Below the pieces are notes generated by a model that did no database searches, was not told the DNA's origin, and saw nothing but the letters and a program-made list of their open reading frames with translations. This document shows positions 59,258 to 64,000 of a stretch of 64,000 nt of DNA, one piece after another. This stretch comes from an uncultured Porphyromonadaceae bacterium (lineage in GTDB: Bacteria > Bacteroidota > Bacteroidia > Bacteroidales > Muribaculaceae), in the NCBI GenBank assembly GCA_946187345.1, contig CAMHQD010000002.1, positions 34,394 to 98,393 on the forward strand, in the 5' to 3' direction. The position numbers and the translations under genes are program-made. Position 1 is the first letter of the stretch. Every line of letters begins with the position of its first letter.

Positions 59258-62203
59258 TTACTGGGCGGTGAATGTGGTTAATTGATTGTTACTGGAAGCC
59301 GTGGTGGAACTGCCCAAATAGATGCCGTGGAAAGCGGTTGTGGCGTCGGTGGGTGCAGAGGTGAGCCATCGCACGTTGTAGCTGCTGCCCTTCACCATAC
59401 CGGTTGCCGTGAAGAGGCTAAGGCTGCTCGAGACGGTGCTCGGGAAGGAGAATGTCACCAGGTTCTTGCCACTGCTGTCACCCAACACATAGTAGCGGCC
59501 GGCACTGAAACTGAGTGAGGACGTGCTCAGGTAATAGCCTTGCGCGGCATTGCTGATGGACGAACTGCCGCCCCAGCCGCCACCGCCCTGGCTGCCGCCG
59601 GCACTGATGGCGATACCCTTGCCGGTAATTTGGATATAACTGTTGTTATCGCAGTCAAAGCCTTCCTCGGCACCACCCCGCGTGCTATAGGCCATCACTG
59701 CGCCGTCGCCGATGGTGATGGCACCGCTGCGACCGGAGTTGGAGTCGACAGCGTCGTTGCCGTTGCTCCAGCACACGGTAACGCCGCCATTAAAGTAGAT
59801 GTTGCCGTTACTGCCGATGCAGTCGTCGTAACAGGCAAGATAGTGCTGACCGCCACTGATGGTGACGCTTGTCTTGCTCTCGATGCCCTCGCCGCCGTCG
59901 GCATTGGTGCTCACCTCGGTGGTGCCGCCCAGGATGGTGACGGTTCCCTCGGCCTTAAGCCCCTTGGCGGCGCCGCCTTGACCGGTGGTCTTGCCTCCCA
60001 TACCGCCGCCCCAGCCGCCACCGCCGGTGCTTGTGCCATTGGTAAAGCGTGAGCCCTGGGTGGAAAGCGTCAGCGTTGGGCCATTGCCGTCGCTTGTGCC
60101 TTGAGTGTAAGCGCCGTTGACTTTTATTGCCTTGGCGCCGTTTTGGGTGGTCGCAACGGTAATCGTACCGCCGGTGAGCGACATGTTGCGGTCGGCCTTA
60201 AGGCCCTTGGCGGTGTAGCGCGCACTGCCCACATACTGACCAGCGCCGGTGTTGGTCACCTTGAGGATGCCGCCGCTCACGGTCATATCGTTATTGACGC
60301 TGATGCCTTTGCCGGCCGTGCCGCTCGAGTTAATCGTGAGCGAGCCGTCGCTCTGCACGAAGTCTAACGCCTTAACGCCGCTGCTGTAGCCGGCATCACT
60401 ATTGATAACCATCATCGCGCCAGAGGGTGTGAGGGTGATGTCGCCACCGGTGACACTCACCGTTGCCTTGCTCTTGATGCTCTTGCTCATCGCGCCGCTA
60501 TTGGCCACGGTGACGATTCCGCCGGCTATGGTGACGTTGCCGTCGGCCTTGATGCCGCTGGCATTATAGCCGGTGCCGGTGTCCTCGCTGGTGTCGCTCA
60601 TGCCGCCGTAGGTGCCGGTGACATTGGTCACCTGGTAAGTGCGCGTGCTGCCGCTGGTGGTGTAACTGTTAGTGATGGTGTAATAGACGTCAGTACCATC
60701 GGTAGGGCCGCTCACCTCGATGCTGCGGATAGTGTAGGTGGTGCCGCCACCCCAACCGCCACCGATGGTGTAGTTGTCAGCCTTGAAGTAATATGTGTCG
60801 GAAGTGGCGGAGCCGAAGTCATAATAATAAAAAGAGGCACTTGACACGCCATTGGATTTGGTTACCGAACTTGTGAGTTGCTGCACCAGTGTGCCGTCAC
60901 TCTTGTAAAGGTAAACCTTACTCCAGGCGCTACCTCCAGAACCCGGTCGGCCGCCTCCCCCGCCGCCGTTTTGCGGCAGGGAAACATATAGTTTATAGGA
61001 TTTGGCCGTTTCTCCGGTGGAGGAACTGCTGGTTTCGGCGGTTCCTCCTTTGCCGTTAGCCTTCACGTCAATCACCGTTGTGGCGTTGCTCTCGTTAATA
61101 TTGATGTCGCCATCGGCATTGAGGCCTTTGCCGCCGGCGGCGGAGTTCTCGATGGTCACGGTGCCGCCAGTGATATTAATGTTGCCGCCGGCATTGACGC
61201 TGGTGGGATAACTGATGTCGCTGCCGTCAACAACGATGTTGCCGCTCTGCACGATGTTGAGCGTGCCGCCACTCGTGTCGATATTGCCCTCGGCCTTGAG
61301 CGCCTTGCCGCCGTCGGCCGTCATGATGATGCGCAACGTGCCGCCGGCGAGCGTGATACTGCCGGTATTCTCAGCGTCCTCGAGGATAACGTCATTGTCG
61401 TCGGTCTCGTAACTTACCTGCAAGCCGTCGTCACCGGTGCCCTGAATGGTGACTGTGCCACCACTCTGCAGGTAATATTGATTGATATTGAAGCCATCTT
61501 TCACGGCGCCAAGAATATTGATGGCGCCAACGGTCTTTTTCACCTCAACATATTCTTTACCCCAGAAGGCGTGGGCTGTATTGCCGGTGATATTCAGCGT
61601 ACCGCCGCCCTTAAACTCGGTGTGGCCTTTCACCGCAAAACAACCTTTCTGAGGGCCACCGGTGCCGTCAGAAAGCGTATTGGTGGTGCCACTGACAAGT
61701 TCCACTGCGATGCGCTTACCATTGCGGACATTGATGGCCGCGTCACTCGGATTGTACAACGTCAGGCCATTGAGGGCCAACGTTATCTTATAGGAGCCAT
61801 CGGTGTAGAACGAGCCGTTGGTGCTGGTGCCTTGCAGGGTATAGACATACTCTGTGGCTACCGTCGCGTCTTGGTTGACTGTCACGTGAGCACCCTCGAC
61901 GCTGGCGGTGATGGTAGAGGCTATATTGCCGGCAATGGCAACAGTAGCCGTCTCGCCGCTATAGGAGACAAGAATATTTCCCTCCACCACAGCGTCGTCA
62001 TTAACGGTAATGCTATCGATGTCGGCCACCGCAAATGTCTTGCCCATTACGGTGAGGGACGTTCCATCGGCATATTGCATCTCACCGACGTCGGTGGCCG
62101 GGAACGCCCAACGCACGTTACTCGTCCACACATTGAGCGTCTGCTCGGCTGTCGCGGTAATGCTCACAAGAGCCAATGCCGCTATAAATATATTCTTCTT
62201 CAT
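59258..62203 (-). CDS. secreted beta-helix carbohydrate-binding-type protein (Cthe_2159-like)
   Basis: A 981-residue protein from the ATG at 62203 (MKKNIFIAALAL); an upstream ATG adds six residues. Signal sequence ends near TATAEQ. The rest is a chain of beta-helix coils with a recurrent GxKAxGNIxIxGGxxxI pattern (GGKALKAEGNIDTSGG, GGKGLNADGDINI, SGIKADGNVTIAGG, AKGLKADRNMSLTGG, AKGLKAEGTVTILGG), as in the DUF4353/Cthe_2159 family that binds acidic polysaccharide. Gly-rich linkers (GGGGGGRPGSGG; GGGWGGGMGG) interrupt it. The C-terminal ~100 residues look like a sorting or Ig-like end domain. Substrate unknown. Confidence 0.8.
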   Translation of the reverse strand: MKKNIFIAALALVSITATAEQTLNVWTSNVRWAFPATDVGEMQYADGTSLTVMGKTFAVADIDSITVNDDAVVEGNILVSYSGETATVAIAGNIASTITASVEGAHVTVNQDATVATEYVYTLQGTSTNGSFYTDGSYKITLALNGLTLYNPSDAAINVRNGKRIAVELVSGTTNTLSDGTGGPQKGCFAVKGHTEFKGGGTLNITGNTAHAFWGKEYVEVKKTVGAINILGAVKDGFNINQYYLQSGGTVTIQGTGDDGLQVSYETDDNDVILEDAENTGSITLAGGTLRIIMTADGGKALKAEGNIDTSGGTLNIVQSGNIVVDGSDISYPTSVNAGGNINITGGTVTIENSAAGGKGLNADGDININESNATTVIDVKANGKGGTAETSSSSTGETAKSYKLYVSLPQNGGGGGGRPGSGGSAWSKVYLYKSDGTLVQQLTSSVTKSNGVSSASFYYYDFGSATSDTYYFKADNYTIGGGWGGGTTYTIRSIEVSGPTDGTDVYYTITNSYTTSGSTRTYQVTNVTGTYGGMSDTSEDTGTGYNASGIKADGNVTIAGGIVTVANSGAMSKSIKSKATVSVTGGDITLTPSGAMMVINSDAGYSSGVKALDFVQSDGSLTINSSGTAGKGISVNNDMTVSGGILKVTNTGAGQYVGSARYTAKGLKADRNMSLTGGTITVATTQNGAKAIKVNGAYTQGTSDGNGPTLTLSTQGSRFTNGTSTGGGGWGGGMGGKTTGQGGAAKGLKAEGTVTILGGTTEVSTNADGGEGIESKTSVTISGGQHYLACYDDCIGSNGNIYFNGGVTVCWSNGNDAVDSNSGRSGAITIGDGAVMAYSTRGGAEEGFDCDNNSYIQITGKGIAISAGGSQGGGGWGGSSSISNAAQGYYLSTSSLSFSAGRYYVLGDSSGKNLVTFSFPSTVSSSLSLFTATGMVKGSSYNVRWLTSAPTDATTAFHGIYLGSSTTASSNNQLTTFTAQ

Positions 62204-62238
62204 ATCGTTGATATTTTGCATTTTAATGCTTTTAACTG

Positions 62239-62246
62239 CAAAATTA
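62239..62246 (-). promoter_or_regulatory. -7 box of beta-helix gene
   Basis: Minus-strand TAATTTTG about 35 bp before the start; no clear TTG. Confidence 0.45.
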
Positions 62247-62311
62247 CCAAAAAAAAATGATACTATTTCTTTGATTTCGGCGAATTAGTTATTTTTTATC
62301 ACCAAACGGCA

Positions 62312-62851
62312 TCAATGCTTAAACCAGTTTGTCACACGCCTCCATAGGGAACGCTTGCGTGGCTGCGCAACCTCAGGCGCAGAGGAACCGGATGTTGTAG
62401 CAGTTTGGGCAACCATCGGTTGAGGAGTCGGTGTTGCCGCATTGAGCAGTTCGATAGTGGTCACGCAACGGCTGCCCTCGAAATAGCGTTCAAGCACAGC
62501 AGCAAACACATCGTTTGGACGGACAGAGTCAAATAGTGTCATACACGAATGCAGTTTGGCTGCGTCGTGTTTACCGAACACCTGTACTGCCGTTCGCCCC
62601 TCCAACTCAAGCAAAGCGGTAGATATTTCCATCAGCCGGGTTCCCAAGGTCTGGTCGGCAAGATATGCTTCAGCCTCAGCTTTACCATTGATAGCGTAAT
62701 ATTTGCTCATGCCGCTATCACCCAGACCGAGCATCTGTGGAAAAACGAACCAGATCCAATGACCGATGGCCTTGCCTTGACGCACCTCCATCAACGCTGT
62801 CTCATAGACATCTCCGGCCTGAGCCTTCAAGTAACGGTTTAAATTTTTCAT
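62312..62851 (-). CDS. DUF1810 family protein
   Basis: A 179-residue protein. Residues ~1-140 match DUF1810: ALMEVRQGKAIGHWIWFVFPQMLGLGDSGMSKYYAI, GTRLMEISTALLELEG, KLHSCMTLFDSV. The last ~40 residues are a Thr/Ser/Pro-rich linker and a basic tail (RKRSLWRRVTNWFKH) beyond the domain. Relatives occur near NADAR-type and ADP-ribose genes, but function is not established. It starts 12 bp after the hemW stop. Confidence 0.88.
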   Translation of the reverse strand: MKNLNRYLKAQAGDVYETALMEVRQGKAIGHWIWFVFPQMLGLGDSGMSKYYAINGKAEAEAYLADQTLGTRLMEISTALLELEGRTAVQVFGKHDAAKLHSCMTLFDSVRPNDVFAAVLERYFEGSRCVTTIELLNAATPTPQPMVAQTATTSGSSAPEVAQPRKRSLWRRVTNWFKH

Positions 62852-62863
62852 ATAATATTTATA

Positions 62864-64000
62864 TTATATTAGGTCGCGAACTATCATGTCACAGCGGAAT
62901 AGGGCACAGCGGTTAAGCACAAGGCAGTCACCGACCTTGCGAAGTAGTCCATCGGCCAAGTGTCGAGCGGCATTGTCGAGTAGGCGTTGTCTGTAGTCAT
63001 TGCCCAATATTGAAGCCATCGCACGCAAATTGATGCCTCTAACAGTACGCAAACCTAACATCACCATTTCCTCATATCGTTGTTCGGTGCCCAGAATGTC
63101 ATCCTCACCGGCTACCACTCCTTTGTGAAGTATTTCACGTTGATATTCAAAGATGTTAGCAGGATTGATATGGCGGCGGGAGGTCCCGTCGTAACTATGA
63201 GCAGCGGCACCGAGGCCAAGATAAGGCGTGTTGTCCCAATACGAACTATTGTGACGAGCGTAGTACCCTGGCAGGGCAAAGTTACTAATCTCATAGTGTT
63301 TGTAACCGATGTTATCAGTCACATCGAGCAGAATGTTATACATAGCCTCACAGGTCTCATCGCTTGCCTCATTGAGATCGCCGCTCTCAAGCCTCTGCCA
63401 CAAGAGCGTGCCTGGCTCATAACTGAGACAATAAGCCGAGATATGCTGCGGCCGCAAGGCAATTACACCCTCGAGGCTACTACGCCATGAGTCAATCGTT
63501 TGCCCCGGCAGACCATAAATAAGATCAAGGCTGATATTGTCGAAACCTGCGGCACGTAGCGTGGAGACCGCATTAATAACTTGAATGACAGAATGACGCC
63601 TACCGATAGCCTGCAACTCGCTATCGACAAGGCTCTGCACCCCCATACTGATGCGGTTAAACCCGATACATCTCCAAGCGCGGGCCGAGTCGGGCGTAAC
63701 ATCGTCGGGGTTAACCTCAATTGTGGCCTCACGGACACCATTAACGTCAAGCATCTTGCATTGTAGCGCCTCATTTAATCCGTTGACAAGTTGTTGAAGA
63801 AGTGGGATGGGCATTAGAGATGGTGTGCCGCCACCGAGATAGAGCGTTATGGGCTGAGTGTGAAGTTCATGAACTCGCAGTTGAGCCTCGGCAAGCACGG
63901 TGCCAACATATCGTTTGATAACTTGTTGGCCGAGGGTGGTAGAGTAAAAGTCGCAGTAGTAACACCGCGACTTACAAAAAGGGATGTGAACATACAATCC
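62864..64000 (-). CDS. hemW: radical SAM HemW (coproporphyrinogen oxidase-like), 5' end at window edge
   Basis: At least 378 residues; the frame is open through the right edge, and HemW proteins usually have a few residues before the YVHIPF motif, so the start is probably just outside. The radical SAM cluster is C8, C12, C15 (CKSRCYYC, counted from the first Met), followed by LGGGTPSLM, EVNPDD and NRISMGVQSL. HemW lacks the second SAM set of HemN and acts in haem delivery; coproporphyrinogen oxidase function is unlikely. Followed by the DUF1810 gene. Confidence 0.92.
   Translation of the reverse strand, partial: GLYVHIPFCKSRCYYCDFYSTTLGQQVIKRYVGTVLAEAQLRVHELHTQPITLYLGGGTPSLMPIPLLQQLVNGLNEALQCKMLDVNGVREATIEVNPDDVTPDSARAWRCIGFNRISMGVQSLVDSELQAIGRRHSVIQVINAVSTLRAAGFDNISLDLIYGLPGQTIDSWRSSLEGVIALRPQHISAYCLSYEPGTLLWQRLESGDLNEASDETCEAMYNILLDVTDNIGYKHYEISNFALPGYYARHNSSYWDNTPYLGLGAAAHSYDGTSRRHINPANIFEYQREILHKGVVAGEDDILGTEQRYEEMVMLGLRTVRGINLRAMASILGNDYRQRLLDNAARHLADGLLRKVGDCLVLNRCALFRCDMIVRDLI

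Noticed and set aside
61478..62260. 260-codon plus-strand ORF
   Set aside because: Antisense to the repetitive beta-helix gene.

Overview
The window looks like a chromosomal segment of an anaerobic gut Bacteroidales bacterium, most likely close to Muribaculaceae (family level is inference). Direct support: Bacteroidota-type promoters (TAnnTTTG -7 box, often with TTG 19-21 bp upstream) before many genes, no obvious Shine-Dalgarno sites, a long pyruvate:ferredoxin oxidoreductase, a Bacteroides-type SerA with Lys in place of the catalytic His, periplasmic dipeptidyl peptidase III, NspC, DUF4293, a PorT-like barrel and RibBA beside an LptF/G-type permease. No rRNA, tRNA, CRISPR array, prophage or insertion sequence was found. 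Almost all DNA is coding; only two gaps exceed 300 bp (45253-45654 and 51769-52175).

Layout. 1-1372: the end of a kinase/RapZ-type protein and a sugar-phosphate nucleotidyltransferase. 1427-9003: MutS2 on the minus strand, then a plus cluster of a small membrane protein, Dxs, TrkA and TrkH. 9030-11394: a minus run of YciO/Sua5-like protein, B3/4-domain protein, MsrA and RlmH. 11499-20120: plus run nadC, DUF4293, nhaD, then ftsK, LptF/G-like permease and ribBA. 20193-29333: minus run containing a barrel/LysM-receptor pair, DPP III with an AlkD-like protein, RlmI, RseP and Dxr. 29497-35397: a lipoprotein, then the minus operon HSDR_N-nuclease/uvrD/nspC and divergent holA. 35527-45252: PFOR, Dabb protein, HerA-like ATPase, YqaA, then minus cysE, cysK, an exported flavodoxin and a Wza-type export protein. 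45655-53516: uvrB, YgiQ, serA/serC on minus, gdhA. 53744-64000: recQ, a polyprenyl sugar-phosphate transferase, a DUF349 protein, a large beta-helix carbohydrate-binding-type protein, a DUF1810 protein and the start of hemW.

The genes are mainly housekeeping: isoprenoid synthesis (Dxs, Dxr), potassium and sodium homeostasis (TrkAH, NhaD), NAD and riboflavin synthesis, DNA repair (UvrB, UvrD, RecQ, MutS2), serine/cysteine/glutamate metabolism (SerAC, CysEK, GdhA), and envelope functions (LptF/G-like, RseP, Wza, sugar transferase, LysM receptor, beta-helix protein). PFOR and gdhA are visibly richer in G+C with restricted codon use, as expected for highly expressed genes.

The less ordinary content is mostly between genes: two dispersed palindromic repeat families (four copies around cysE/cysK; three CCCCTCC-type copies), a palindrome that forms overlapping back-to-back -7 boxes between the HSDR_N nuclease and holA, long perfect hairpins at convergent gene ends, a three-way-junction inverted repeat upstream of the DUF349 gene, 10-bp phased repeats at two promoters, and a possible leader ORF before wza. 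Among proteins, the 981-residue secreted beta-helix protein, the lipoprotein flavodoxin, the LysM-fused binding protein and the stand-alone nuclease joined to uvrD deserve most attention. No complete, clearly new multi-gene system was identified.
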